DNA of 64,000 bases from Lysobacter antibioticus HS124 (GCF_000336385.2 NZ_HG424509.1:1-64000); one strand, 5' to 3'. Counted from the stretch's first letter, positions 8,583 to 16,937 are shown. Notes: generated by a model not told the origin, from the letters alone. Numbers and translations are program-made.

Positions 8583-10079
8583 ATGCCCCTGTCGCGCCTG
8601 CTGCTACGTACGCTCCTGCCCGCCGTCTTGCTGTGCGCCGCCCTGCCCGGCCGCGCCTTGGACCTGCCGCAGCGCTGGGTCCATGGCGCCGCCGGCGAAC
8701 CCACCCTGCAAGTACAGGCCGCCGCACCGGGGCTATGGGTGCTGCGCCAGTCCAAGCGCTCCAATTTCGAGGCGCCGTTCCTGTATCTGATCGCCGGCGA
8801 ACGCCGCGCCCTGCTGCTGGACAGCGGCGCCGAACCCGTCGCCGGCAGCGATCTCCCGTTGCGTGCCACCGTCGACGCATTGCTCGCTCAATGGCAGCGC
8901 GAACACGGCCGCGGCGAAACCTTGCCGCTGGTCGTCGCGCACACCCATTCGCATCGCGACCACACGCACGGCGACGCCGCTTTCCGCGATCGCCCGCAAA
9001 CCCATGTCGTCGGCCGTTCCGTCGAGGAAGTCGCCGCGTTCTTCGGCCTGACGCGTTGGCCCGAAGGCGAGGCCGGGTTCGACCTCGGCGGCCGCGAACT
9101 GCGCGTGCTGCCGCTGCCGGGGCACGACCCGGCGCATATCGCGGTCTACGATCCGCCCACCCGCAGCCTGTTCAGCGGCGACAGCCTGTATCCGGGACTG
9201 CTGACCGTGCGCGATCTGAACGCCTACCGCGCCAGCGCGGCGCGCCTGGAGGCATTCGCCCGCCGCCGGCCGGTCGCGCAGGTCCTGGGCGCGCACGTCG
9301 AGATGAGCGCCCGCCCCGGCGAGTTGTATCCGATCGGCACGGCATTGCAGCCGGACGAGCACGGCCTGGCGCTGGACGGTGCGGTCCTGCGCCGCTGGCG
9401 GGCCGATGTCGAGGGGCTCGGCGATTTCCTCCACCAGGACACGCGCGCTCAGTACGCCTTCGCCCGCGTGCCCCACGCCGGCGAGTTCGCCGATGCGCCC
9501 AACACCCACGGCATGCTGGTGGCCGGGGTCGATACGGTCTATCTCTCGCATCTGCCGATGCTGCATTCGCCGCACGACTACCAGTTGATCTTCGAGGCCG
9601 AACTGCCGGCGCAAGCGCTGGCGTCGTACCGCGACGACGCCGGCCGCCACCCGCAGGACTACTACACCCTGGCGCCGAGCGAGCGCTGGGCGCTGGTGCA
9701 GACGATCAAGCCCGAAGCGCGCTTCCGCGCCGACCTCTATCGCGGCCATTTCGAACGCGACGGGACGCCGATCGCGCGCGAGGTGGAAGTGACGGTGCGC
9801 CGGATCGTGCATTTCCGCCGCTTCGAACCCGGCCGCAGGCCCGACCCCGGCGCCTGGATCGCCTTTGGCCGCGGCCGCGAACGCTTCCTGGCCCATCGCA
9901 TCGAAGGCGCTCCGGACATGGACCAGATCGTCCGCATCGACGGCGATGCGGCGCCGGAAGGCCAGACGCTACGCCGTCCGCAGGCGCGCGGCAGCGGCGA
10001 GTTGCGGGTCGGCGACGGCATCGGCCGGGGCCGGGTCGAGCGCGTGCTGTACACCGAATACGGCGATCTGGCGCGGTGA
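8583..10079 (+). CDS. exported metallo-beta-lactamase-fold protein with unknown C-terminal domain
   Basis: A 498-residue protein starting with a signal peptide (1-25, ending LPGRA). The N-terminal half (about 50-265) is a metallo-beta-lactamase fold with the di-metal motif HxHxDH at H122, H124, D126 and H127, and later GHDPAH and FSGDSLYPG metal-site segments. The C-terminal half (about 275-498) is a separate domain with the striking segment VYLSHLPMLHSPHDYQ near residue 317. I recall that segment only from uncharacterised proteins. The upstream frame is open to 8436, but the ATG at 8583 begins the signal peptide. The substrate is unknown. Confidence 0.8.
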   Translation: MPLSRLLLRTLLPAVLLCAALPGRALDLPQRWVHGAAGEPTLQVQAAAPGLWVLRQSKRSNFEAPFLYLIAGERRALLLDSGAEPVAGSDLPLRATVDALLAQWQREHGRGETLPLVVAHTHSHRDHTHGDAAFRDRPQTHVVGRSVEEVAAFFGLTRWPEGEAGFDLGGRELRVLPLPGHDPAHIAVYDPPTRSLFSGDSLYPGLLTVRDLNAYRASAARLEAFARRRPVAQVLGAHVEMSARPGELYPIGTALQPDEHGLALDGAVLRRWRADVEGLGDFLHQDTRAQYAFARVPHAGEFADAPNTHGMLVAGVDTVYLSHLPMLHSPHDYQLIFEAELPAQALASYRDDAGRHPQDYYTLAPSERWALVQTIKPEARFRADLYRGHFERDGTPIAREVEVTVRRIVHFRRFEPGRRPDPGAWIAFGRGRERFLAHRIEGAPDMDQIVRIDGDAAPEGQTLRRPQARGSGELRVGDGIGRGRVERVLYTEYGDLAR

Positions 10080-10096
10080 GGGGCGCGACCCGCGGC

Positions 10097-10127
10097 TTGA
10101 CCTTCCCACGTGGGAAGGTTGCATGCT
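10097..10127 (+). promoter_or_regulatory. CueR/MerR-type copper-responsive promoter of the cop operon
   Basis: The -35 TTGACC (10097-10102) and -10 CATGCT (10122-10127) are separated by 19 bp, the over-long spacer typical of MerR-family promoters. A perfect 20-bp palindrome ACCTTCCCAC/GTGGGAAGGT (10100-10119) fills the spacer. It closely matches the remembered E. coli CueR operator (ACCTTCC...GGAAGGT). It lies 82 bp upstream of copL. The regulator gene itself is not in this window. Confidence 0.88.
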
Positions 10128-10209
10128 GCATCGCGCGGACCCATCGGCAGCGGCTTGAAACCCGGCGGCCGCTGCACCATTCTGTGCCCCGCCCTCCTGT
10201 CGGCGTTTC

Positions 10210-10635
10210 ATGACTCTGTATTCGCTCCTGTTGCGCGTGCTGCTGGTCGTCGCCCTGAGCCTGAACGGCTATGCGGCGGCGGCCATGTCCGTGAGCGGAG
10301 CGCATGCCATGCATGCCGCCCCCGACCGCGCCGTCGCGCTGGCCGCGACCGGATCGGCGGCGGACGACGCTTCAAGCGATTGCCATGGCCGCGAACGGGC
10401 GACCGATTCCGCACCGGCCCTCGCCCCCGAATCGCCGGCGCCCGACCGCGGCCCGCCGACCGACGACTGTTGCGGCAAAGCCTTGTGCCAGTGCGACTGC
10501 CTGCAAGCCGCCGCGATCGTCCGCATCGCTCTGCCCCTGCCGGCGCCGCTGGCCGCCGCGCGCCCGGCGCCGGCGCCGGACACGGTTGCGCCCGACGCCG
10601 GCTCGAACCGCCTGATCCGACCTCCCATCGCCTGA
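10210..10635 (+). CDS. copL: CopL-family Cys-rich copper-regulatory leader protein
   Basis: A 141-residue exported or membrane-tethered small protein, first in the cop operon. An N-terminal hydrophobic segment (about 5-24) precedes a His/Met segment (HAMHAAP) and a Cys cluster (CCGKALCQCDC, about residues 91-101). A Pro/Ala-rich tail follows, ending RPPIA. In Xanthomonas the gene in this position is needed for copper-induced expression of copAB. The layout of Cys cluster, proline-rich C-terminus and a hairpin just after the stop resembles DUF2946-type upstream ORFs that sense copper during translation. Whether it acts as protein or as translated leader is not settled by sequence. Confidence 0.8.
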   Translation: MTLYSLLLRVLLVVALSLNGYAAAAMSVSGAHAMHAAPDRAVALAATGSAADDASSDCHGRERATDSAPALAPESPAPDRGPPTDDCCGKALCQCDCLQAAAIVRIALPLPAPLAAARPAPAPDTVAPDAGSNRLIRPPIA

Positions 10636-10644
10636 GTCCTTCGC

Positions 10645-10660
10645 CGGAGCTCGCGCTCCG
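10645..10660 (+). promoter_or_regulatory. hairpin after copL, possible leader control element
   Basis: CGGAGC-TCGC-GCTCCG forms a perfect 6-bp stem with a tetraloop, starting 10 nt after the copL stop codon and about 140 nt before copA. A ribosome paused at the end of copL would sit next to it, so it may tune copA expression. Confidence 0.4.
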
Positions 10661-10799
10661 CTGACCGGCATCGCCGCGCGCCTCCCGCGTGCGCGCCTGC
10701 CGCGACTGTCCGTGGCCGCTGCGCCCCTTGCGCGTGCCGCTTGCCCGGACCCGAACGCTTCGCGACACTGCTCGCGACGCTTCCCGCAAGGAAGGTCTC

Positions 10800-12623
10800 A
10801 TGAACCGATATCCCCGTCTCGGCGGCAACGACGCCGCGCATCCGCCCGACGCCAGCCGGCGCCGCTTCGTCACCGGCCTCGCCGTCGGCGGCCTCGTCGC
10901 CGGCAGCGGCTTGTGGCGCCACGCCGCGGCCGCGCCGCTGGCCGGCGCGCCGCAGGTGCTCAGCGGCACCGAATTCGACCTGTCGATCGGCGCCGCGCCG
11001 GTCGATTTCACCGGCCGCGTGCGCAGCGCGATCACCGTCAACGGCAGCCTGCCGGCGCCGCTGCTGCGCTGGCGCGAAGGCGACACCGTGACCCTGCGCG
11101 TCGCCAACCGCCTGCGCGAGGGCATGACCTCGATCCATTGGCACGGGCTGATCCTGCCGGCCAACATGGACGGCGTGCCAGGACTCAGCTTCGACGGCAT
11201 CCGCCCGGGCGAGAGCTATGTCTACCGGTTCAAGGTCGGCCAATCCGGCACCTACTGGTACCACAGCCATTCCCTGTTCCAGGAACAGGCCGGCCTGTAC
11301 GGCGCGATCGTGATCGACCCGCGCGAACCGGCGCCGTTCCGCTACGACCGCGAGCACGTGCTGCTGTTGTCGGACTGGACCGACCTGGACCCGGCGGCGC
11401 TGTTCCGCCGGCTCAAGAAGATGTCGAGCTACGACAACTACTACAAGCGCACCGTCGGCGATTTTCTCCGCGACGCGGGCGAGCGCGGTCTGCGCGAGAC
11501 CCTGCGCGACCGCGGCGAATGGGGACGGATGCGCATGACCCCGACCGACCTGTCCGATGTCAACGGCCACACCTACACCTATCTGCTCAACGGCCGCACG
11601 CCGGCCGGCAACTGGACCGGCCTGTTCCGGCCCGGCGAGAAGGTGCTGCTGCGTTTCGTCAACGGCTCGGCGATGACCTACTTCGACGTGCGCATTCCGG
11701 GGCTGAAGATGACCGTGGTCGCCGCCGACGGCCAGTACATCCACCCGGTCACGGTCGACGAATTCCGCATCGCCGTGGCCGAGACCTTCGACGTGCTGGT
11801 CGAACCCAGCGGCCAGGACGCCTACACCATCTTCTGCCAGGACAACGCCCGCACCGGTTATGTACGCGGCACCCTGGCGGTGCGCGAGGGCCTGCAGGCC
11901 GAAGTGCCGCGCAACGATCCACGGCCGTTGCTGACCATGGACGACATGGGCCACGGCGGCATGGGTCACGGCGGCCACGACATGGGCGGCATGAAGGGCA
12001 TGGAAGGCGGTTGCGGCGCCAACATGGGCCACGGCGGAGGGACCAAGGGCATGGAAGGCGGCTGCGGCGCGAACATGGGCGGCGGCGCTCACGCCCAGCA
12101 CGGCGCCGCGGCGGCGCCCCAGGGCGACCCGCGCCTGATCGACATGCGTGCGATGAGCGTGGCGCCCAAGCTCGACGACCCCGGCATCGGCCTGCGCGGC
12201 AACGGCCGCAAGGTGCTGACCTATGCCGACATGCGCAGCCTGTTCGACGATCCCGACGGGCGCGAGCCCGGCCGCGAGATCGAGCTGCACCTGACCGGCC
12301 ACATGGAAAAGTTCGCCTGGTCCTTCGACGGGCAGAAGTTCGAAGGCGCCGAGCCGATCCGCATGACCTACGGCGAGCGCCTGCGGGTGGTGCTGGTCAA
12401 CGACACCATGATGACTCACCCGATCCACCTGCACGGCCTGTGGAGCGACCTGGAGAACGAGCGCGGCGAATTCCACCTGCGCAAACACACCATCGACATG
12501 CCGCCCGGCACGCGCCGCAGTTACCGCGTGCGCGCCGATGCGCTCGGCCGCTGGGCCTACCACTGCCACCTGCTCTACCACATGGAAGCCGGGATGATGC
12601 GCGAAGTGAGGGTCGAAGAATGA
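10800..12623 (+). CDS. copA: copper-resistance multicopper oxidase
   Basis: A 607-residue periplasmic multicopper oxidase (CopA/PcoA family) that oxidises Cu(I) and binds copper. A Tat signal is visible (SRRRFVTGLAVGG, from residue 19). All four copper-ligand blocks are present: HWHG, WYHSHS, HPIHLHG and HCHLLYHMEAGM. A Met/His/Gly-rich insert (about 380-445) contains two copies of KGMEGGCGANMG. The start at 10800 is preceded by AAGGAAGG. Upstream in-frame codons reach 10689 but would bury the Tat signal. The stop overlaps the copB start by 4 bp. Confidence 0.96.
   Translation: MNRYPRLGGNDAAHPPDASRRRFVTGLAVGGLVAGSGLWRHAAAAPLAGAPQVLSGTEFDLSIGAAPVDFTGRVRSAITVNGSLPAPLLRWREGDTVTLRVANRLREGMTSIHWHGLILPANMDGVPGLSFDGIRPGESYVYRFKVGQSGTYWYHSHSLFQEQAGLYGAIVIDPREPAPFRYDREHVLLLSDWTDLDPAALFRRLKKMSSYDNYYKRTVGDFLRDAGERGLRETLRDRGEWGRMRMTPTDLSDVNGHTYTYLLNGRTPAGNWTGLFRPGEKVLLRFVNGSAMTYFDVRIPGLKMTVVAADGQYIHPVTVDEFRIAVAETFDVLVEPSGQDAYTIFCQDNARTGYVRGTLAVREGLQAEVPRNDPRPLLTMDDMGHGGMGHGGHDMGGMKGMEGGCGANMGHGGGTKGMEGGCGANMGGGAHAQHGAAAAPQGDPRLIDMRAMSVAPKLDDPGIGLRGNGRKVLTYADMRSLFDDPDGREPGREIELHLTGHMEKFAWSFDGQKFEGAEPIRMTYGERLRVVLVNDTMMTHPIHLHGLWSDLENERGEFHLRKHTIDMPPGTRRSYRVRADALGRWAYHCHLLYHMEAGMMREVRVEE
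11994..12080 (+). repeat. in-frame 36-bp direct repeat in the copA metal-binding insert
   Basis: Two 36-bp copies (11994-12029 and 12045-12080), 51 bp apart and therefore in frame, each encode KGMEGGCGANMG. The repeat adds Met and Cys ligands to the Met-rich loop. Confidence 0.85.
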
Positions 12624-13633
12624 GCCGTCGTCGTTCGCGTATTTCCGCACTGAGCCTGGCGCTGTGCGCCGCCGGCCTGGCACCCGGCCTGGCCGCGGCG
12701 CAATCGGCGCACGCCGGGCACGCTCCGCAACAGACTGACGCGCCCGCTGCGCAATCGGCCGAAGTCGATCATTCGAAGATGGATCATTCGAAGATGGGCC
12801 ACGGCGAAGGCGACCCTTCGCAGACGGATCACTCGAAGATGGGTCACGGCGAGGCCGATCATTCGAAGATGGGCCACGGCGTAGCCGATGGCTCGCCCGC
12901 CGCGGCCGCGGTTGCCGGCGAACCGCGCGAGCCGATTCCGGTGCCGACCGAGGCCGACCGCGCCGCGGCGTTTCCGCCGCTGCAGCACCACATGCAGCAC
13001 GCGCCCGCGGTCAATCACTATCTGTTGTTCAACCGGCTCGAATCGGTCGAGGCCGAGCACGGCGGCGCCCAGGCCTGGGAAGCGCAGGGCTGGATCGGCA
13101 CCGACACCGATCGGCTGTGGCTGCGCAGCGAAGGCGAGCGCGAGCACGGCAGCACCGAATCGGCCGATCTGGAAGTGCTGTACGGCCGCGCGATCTCGCC
13201 ATGGTGGGATGCGGTAGTCGGCATCAAGCACGACTTCCGCCCCGAGTCGTCGCAGAGCTGGGCCGCGTTCGGCGTGCAGGGCTTGTCGCCGTACAAGTTC
13301 GAAGTGGCCGCGACCGCCTATGTCGGCGAATCCGGACGCACCGCGCTCAACCTGGAAGCCGAGTACGAACTGCTGTTGACCAATCGGCTGATCCTGCAGC
13401 CGCTGATCGAGGTCGACCTGAACGGCAAGGACGACGCGCGGCGCGGGGTCGGCCGCGGGCTGAGCACGGTCGAAGCCGGCCTGCGCCTGCGCTACGAGTT
13501 CAGCCGCCGCTTCGCGCCGTACATCGGCCTGAGCCGCGAGCGCGCCTTCGGCGACACCGCCGATTACCGGCGCGCCGACGGCGAGGACGTGGACGACACC
13601 CGATTCGTCGCCGGCATCCGGCTCTGGTTCTGA
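12620..13633 (+). CDS. copB: outer-membrane copper-resistance protein
   Basis: A 337-residue CopB/PcoB-family protein. A signal peptide (1-27, ending GLAAA) precedes a His/Met-rich region (about 45-95) with four DHSKM units, most extended to DHSKMGHG. The C-terminal part (about 120-337) is an outer-membrane beta-barrel ending in FVAGIRLWF, with the terminal aromatic typical of barrel proteins. It is coupled to copA by an ATGA overlap. The repeats probably bind copper in the periplasm. Confidence 0.94.
   Translation: MSRRRSRISALSLALCAAGLAPGLAAAQSAHAGHAPQQTDAPAAQSAEVDHSKMDHSKMGHGEGDPSQTDHSKMGHGEADHSKMGHGVADGSPAAAAVAGEPREPIPVPTEADRAAAFPPLQHHMQHAPAVNHYLLFNRLESVEAEHGGAQAWEAQGWIGTDTDRLWLRSEGEREHGSTESADLEVLYGRAISPWWDAVVGIKHDFRPESSQSWAAFGVQGLSPYKFEVAATAYVGESGRTALNLEAEYELLLTNRLILQPLIEVDLNGKDDARRGVGRGLSTVEAGLRLRYEFSRRFAPYIGLSRERAFGDTADYRRADGEDVDDTRFVAGIRLWF
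12768..12886 (+). repeat. short tandem-like repeats encoding DHSKMGHG in copB
   Basis: Four copies of a GATCAYTCGAAGATG unit, most followed by GGYCACGGC, encode DHSKM or DHSKMGHG. Such repeats can change copy number by slippage. Confidence 0.75.
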
Positions 13634-13643
13634 CGAGGACGCC

Positions 13644-14555
13644 ATGAACAACACGCTACGCAATACGCTGCGGCTCGGCGCCGCGGCGACGGCCGCGCTC
13701 GGCCTCGGCGCGGCAGCGCTATGGGCCGGGCTGTACGACGTCGGCGCCGACGCGCCGCACACGCGCCCGGTCTACGCCCTGCTGGACTACGCACGCGAAC
13801 GTTCGGTCGCCGTGCGCGCTCGCGAACTGTCGGTCCCGACGCTGGACGACGCCGAACGCATCCGCCAGGGCGCCGGCAACTACGAGGCCATGTGCGCAGG
13901 CTGCCACCTCGCTCCCGGCCGCGGTCCGACCGAACTCTCGCGCGGGCTGTATCCGGCGCCGCCGAACCTGAGCCGGCATTCGGTCGACCCGGCCCAGGCG
14001 TTCTGGACCATCCGCCACGGCATCAAGGCTTCGGGCATGCCGGCCTGGGGCGCGAGCATGGACGAGGCGCACCTGTGGAATCTGGTCGCATTCGTGCGCC
14101 GCATGCCGCGCATGGACGCGGCCGAGTATCGCGACTGGATCGAGCGCAGCGACGGGCATTCGCACGGCGGCGGCGAAACCGCCGGCGCGGGTTCCGGCCA
14201 CGCCGGTCCCGGACATGCCTACCCGGCGCACGCCCACTCGGAGCAGGCCGACGCCAGGAGGGGCGATTCCGCGAGCGCCGACCCGGCGGGCCACGCCGCC
14301 ATGACGCATCCCGCAGCGAAACCGCGCCGGCCGGCGACGGCGGCTTCGCCGCAGGCCGCACCGGCGGCACCGCCGCCGCCCTCGCCCTCCGATACCGCCG
14401 CCGCGAGCGCACACGGACACGACGGACACGGCGGAAACCCTGCTCATCCTCCCAAGCCCGCGCCGGCTCGCTCTGGCCCGACGCCCTCAACGCAGCCCCC
14501 GAGCGATGTCGAAACCACGCCCGCCGACCATGAAGCACACTCGCATCGGCACTGA
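13644..14555 (+). CDS. membrane-anchored cytochrome c with His-rich tail, cop operon
   Basis: A 303-residue protein with one N-terminal membrane segment (about 11-30). A mono-haem cytochrome c domain (about 70-145) has CAGCH at C84, C87 and H88 and a probable axial Met132 in GMPAWG. The last 150 residues are a low-complexity tail rich in His, Ala and Pro (HSHGGGE, HGHDGHGG, HEAHSHRH). It begins 10 nt after copB with a good ribosome site, so it belongs to the cop operon. The tail probably binds copper. Electron transfer with the CopA oxidase is an attractive but unproven idea. Confidence 0.82.
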   Translation: MNNTLRNTLRLGAAATAALGLGAAALWAGLYDVGADAPHTRPVYALLDYARERSVAVRARELSVPTLDDAERIRQGAGNYEAMCAGCHLAPGRGPTELSRGLYPAPPNLSRHSVDPAQAFWTIRHGIKASGMPAWGASMDEAHLWNLVAFVRRMPRMDAAEYRDWIERSDGHSHGGGETAGAGSGHAGPGHAYPAHAHSEQADARRGDSASADPAGHAAMTHPAAKPRRPATAASPQAAPAAPPPPSPSDTAAASAHGHDGHGGNPAHPPKPAPARSGPTPSTQPPSDVETTPADHEAHSHRH

Positions 14556-14583
14556 ATGCGCCCTCCGGTCTGTGTAACGCCCC

Positions 14584-14614
14584 CGGCCGCGGCGATCCGG
14601 CATCGCCGCGGCCG
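14584..14614 (+). terminator. terminator-like hairpin ending the cop operon
   Basis: Perfect 13-bp stem CGGCCGCGGCGAT / ATCGCCGCGGCCG with a 5-nt loop, 28 nt after the cytochrome stop codon. No T-run follows. Confidence 0.55.
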
Positions 14615-14628
14615 ACCGGCGCCGATCT

Positions 14629-14657
14629 TTGGGGCGACGAGGCCGACAGGCTATGAT
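14629..14657 (+). promoter_or_regulatory. candidate promoter for the small basic protein gene
   Basis: TTGGGG (14629-14634), a 17-bp spacer and TATGAT (14652-14657) lie 39 nt before the start codon at 14697. The -10 is good (5 of 6); the -35 matches only in TTG. Confidence 0.42.
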
Positions 14658-14696
14658 CCCCCGCAGGACGATCCGGCCCGAGTCGAGGAGCACGCC

Positions 14697-15125
14697 ATGT
14701 CGATCACCTCCAAGGCCCGCCGCGACGCCAAGAAGCGCAAGCTGGCCAAGGCGCGCAGCGCGCCGCCGCCGGGCCCCGGCATCGAACCCCATGCCGAGCT
14801 GCGCGACGACGCCGGCCGCCTGCTCGGCGGCATCGTGCGTCGTGAAGGCGAATGGACCCTGGGCCTGGGCGGCCGCATCGTCGGCGGCTCGGAAAGCGCC
14901 GCGCGCGTGCTGGCCCTGCTCGAGCGTGCCGCCAGCCTGCACCGCCGCGAAGGCCGCGAAGTCAGCCTGGGCTGCTCGCCGGCGCTGCGCCGCGCCGCCG
15001 ACAGCGAAGTCGCCGAACGCGGAATCAGCTTCGAACAATTCCGCGCCGAACTCGAACGCGAACTGGCGCTGGAACCCGACCCGCAACACGGCGGGCTCGG
15101 CGCCGCCGACGGCGTGCGCCACTGA
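14697..15125 (+). CDS. hypothetical protein with basic N-terminus
   Basis: A 142-residue soluble protein that I do not recognise. The first 20 residues are strongly basic (MSITSKARRDAKKRKLAKAR); the rest contains a short beta-rich stretch (GGIVRREGEWTLGLGGRIVGG) and a helical acidic C-terminus. A strong ribosome site (GAGGAG) precedes the ATG and a promoter-like pair lies just upstream, so it is probably expressed alone. No membrane segment or signal peptide is seen. Confidence 0.7.
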   Translation: MSITSKARRDAKKRKLAKARSAPPPGPGIEPHAELRDDAGRLLGGIVRREGEWTLGLGGRIVGGSESAARVLALLERAASLHRREGREVSLGCSPALRRAADSEVAERGISFEQFRAELERELALEPDPQHGGLGAADGVRH

Positions 15126-15225
15126 TCCGCTGCGGCGCGCTTGCGCCGCGCCCCGCCGCCGCAATCACTCCGCGCTGACGCCGCAGCGGTTTTGCTGGGC
15201 GCATGCCCCGGATGCAGCGCCGGTC

Positions 15226-16440
15226 ATGATGGACCTCAAGAGCGGCACCCCGTACTGGGCGATCCGCAACGGCCTGATGCACGCGTTTCCGCCGCTGCGG
15301 CAGGACCTGCGCTGCGAGGTCGCGGTGATCGGGGGCGGCATCAGCGGCGCCCTGATCGCCGACGAACTGGCCGCGCACGGCATCGAAACCGCGCTGTTCG
15401 AGCAGCGCGACATCGGTTGGGGCAGCACCGCCGCCAGCACCGCCCTGCTCCAGTACGAAATCGACACGCCCTTGCTCGAGCTGTGCCGGCGCTACGGACA
15501 AGACGCGGCGGTCGCCGCGTACCGCGCCTGCGCCGACGCCATCCCGGCCCTGCAATCGGTCGCGCACGGCCTGCGCGACGTCGATTTCGCCCGCTGCGAC
15601 AGCCTGTACTACGCCAGCAAGCCGCGCCATTGCAATGCCTTGCGCGATGAGGCCGCGTTACGGCTGCGCCACGGCCTGAAGCTGCGCTGGCTCGACGCCG
15701 GCGAACTCGCCGCCGGTTACGGCCTGCGCGCGCCCGGCGCCATCCTCAGCGCCTGCGCCGCGCGGGTCGACCCGTATCGGATGACCCTGCGCCTGCTGGC
15801 CCGCCTGCAACGGCGCGGCATCGCCGTGCACGACCGCACCCGCCTGGAGCTCGTGCGCGCGGGATCGCGGTCGGTCGAACTGCGCAGTCAGGACGGCTTG
15901 CGCGTGCGGGCCGGTCATGCGGTGATCGCCGCCGGTTATGCCGGCCAGCATTGGATCCGTCAGCGCCTGGCGCGCAACCGCAGCAGCTACGCCTTCGTCA
16001 CCGATCCGCTCGACGAGGCCATGCTCGACGGCCTGCGCGACACCCTGGTCTGGGAAACCGCGCGGCCGTACCTGTACCTGCGCTCCACCGGCGACGGTCG
16101 CCTGCTGGTCGGCGGCGCGGACGATGCGGTCGACCGGCCCGCCCGCCGCGACCGGCGGGTGCCGGACAAAGCGAAAAAACTGGTCGAAGCGGTCGCGCAT
16201 CGCTTCCCGCGGCTGGCCCTGCAGCCGGTCTTCGCCTGGGGCGGCACTTTCGCCGAAACCGCCGACGGCCTGCCCTGGTTCGGCGCGCACCCGCAGCACG
16301 GCCCGCGGGTCTTGTTCGCGATGGCCTACGGCGGCAACGGCATCACCTACAGCATGATCGGCGCCGGCCTGCTGCGCGCGGCGATCGAACGCCGCGCGCA
16401 TCCGCTGGCGCAGTTGTTCTCGTTCGAACGATCGCGTTGA
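15226..16440 (+). CDS. FAD-dependent amino acid oxidase-type oxidoreductase (DAO family)
   Basis: A 404-residue flavoprotein of the DAO (glycine/D-amino-acid oxidase) superfamily. The Rossmann dinucleotide motif is clear (VAVIGGGISGALIADELA, about residues 32-49), with ERDIG-type and GWGSTAAS segments after it. The C-terminal half has WGGTFAETADGLPWFG and MAYGGNGITYSMIG, typical of the family's FAD-binding closure. The start is ATG 15226 or the adjacent ATG 15229. The substrate is unknown; no partner gene adjoins it. Confidence 0.83.
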   Translation: MMDLKSGTPYWAIRNGLMHAFPPLRQDLRCEVAVIGGGISGALIADELAAHGIETALFEQRDIGWGSTAASTALLQYEIDTPLLELCRRYGQDAAVAAYRACADAIPALQSVAHGLRDVDFARCDSLYYASKPRHCNALRDEAALRLRHGLKLRWLDAGELAAGYGLRAPGAILSACAARVDPYRMTLRLLARLQRRGIAVHDRTRLELVRAGSRSVELRSQDGLRVRAGHAVIAAGYAGQHWIRQRLARNRSSYAFVTDPLDEAMLDGLRDTLVWETARPYLYLRSTGDGRLLVGGADDAVDRPARRDRRVPDKAKKLVEAVAHRFPRLALQPVFAWGGTFAETADGLPWFGAHPQHGPRVLFAMAYGGNGITYSMIGAGLLRAAIERRAHPLAQLFSFERSR

Positions 16441-16477
16441 GGCGGTAACGGCGCGCTCGCGCCGGCCCCTGCCCGGA

Positions 16478-16930
16478 TCAGCGTTCGGCCGGCGCGAACT
16501 CGGCGAAGGCCGGATGGCCCTCGGCGGCCGCGTGCACCTGGGCGGCGGCCGTCGGTCTCCACGGTCGCGCCGCCCGCGATGCGCTGGCGGCGGATCTGCG
16601 CAGGCGGCACCGAGGCCAGGAGGGTGAAATTCACCCGGCCAGTGGATCCACTCCAGCGAGCTCGCGGCTACGTCCAGCGATCGCAGCGCGATCCGGCTCG
16701 CGCCGATGCGGGGGGCGGCATCGCCGGCGAACACCGGGACCGCGTCGTCGGTGCCGGCGCCAGGCGAGCCGGCGCTGGGGGCCTTGAGCAGCGCGTTCGC
16801 GCTCGTGCGAGGGTTTCAGCCACGCCACCTGGCAGCAGGCGTTTTCGTCATCTCGGGCCACCGGGGTGGGCATGGCGCGCACGAACACGCGATCGGCGTC
16901 GCGTTCCGCCGCACGGTTCGCAATCGCGGC
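16478..16930 (-). pseudogene. probable frameshifted gene remnant
   Basis: No intact gene spans 16441-17051, but protein-like stretches follow each other on the minus strand in different frames. First comes RDADRVFVRAMPTPVARDDE and on to WLKPSHERE. Then NALLKAPSAGSPG and on to LRSLDVAASSLEWIHW. Then FTLLASVPPAQIRRQRIAGG. Last comes VHAAAEGHPAFAEFAPAER and a stop at 16478. Continuing as one product needs at least three frameshifts. I infer a decayed gene, of unknown family, rather than sequencing error, but either would look like this. Confidence 0.42.
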
Positions 16931-16937
16931 CGAGACG

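Noticed and set aside
10712-13633. A 973-codon open frame ending with copB
   Set aside because: The first two-thirds is a shadow of copA in another frame; copB starts at 12620.
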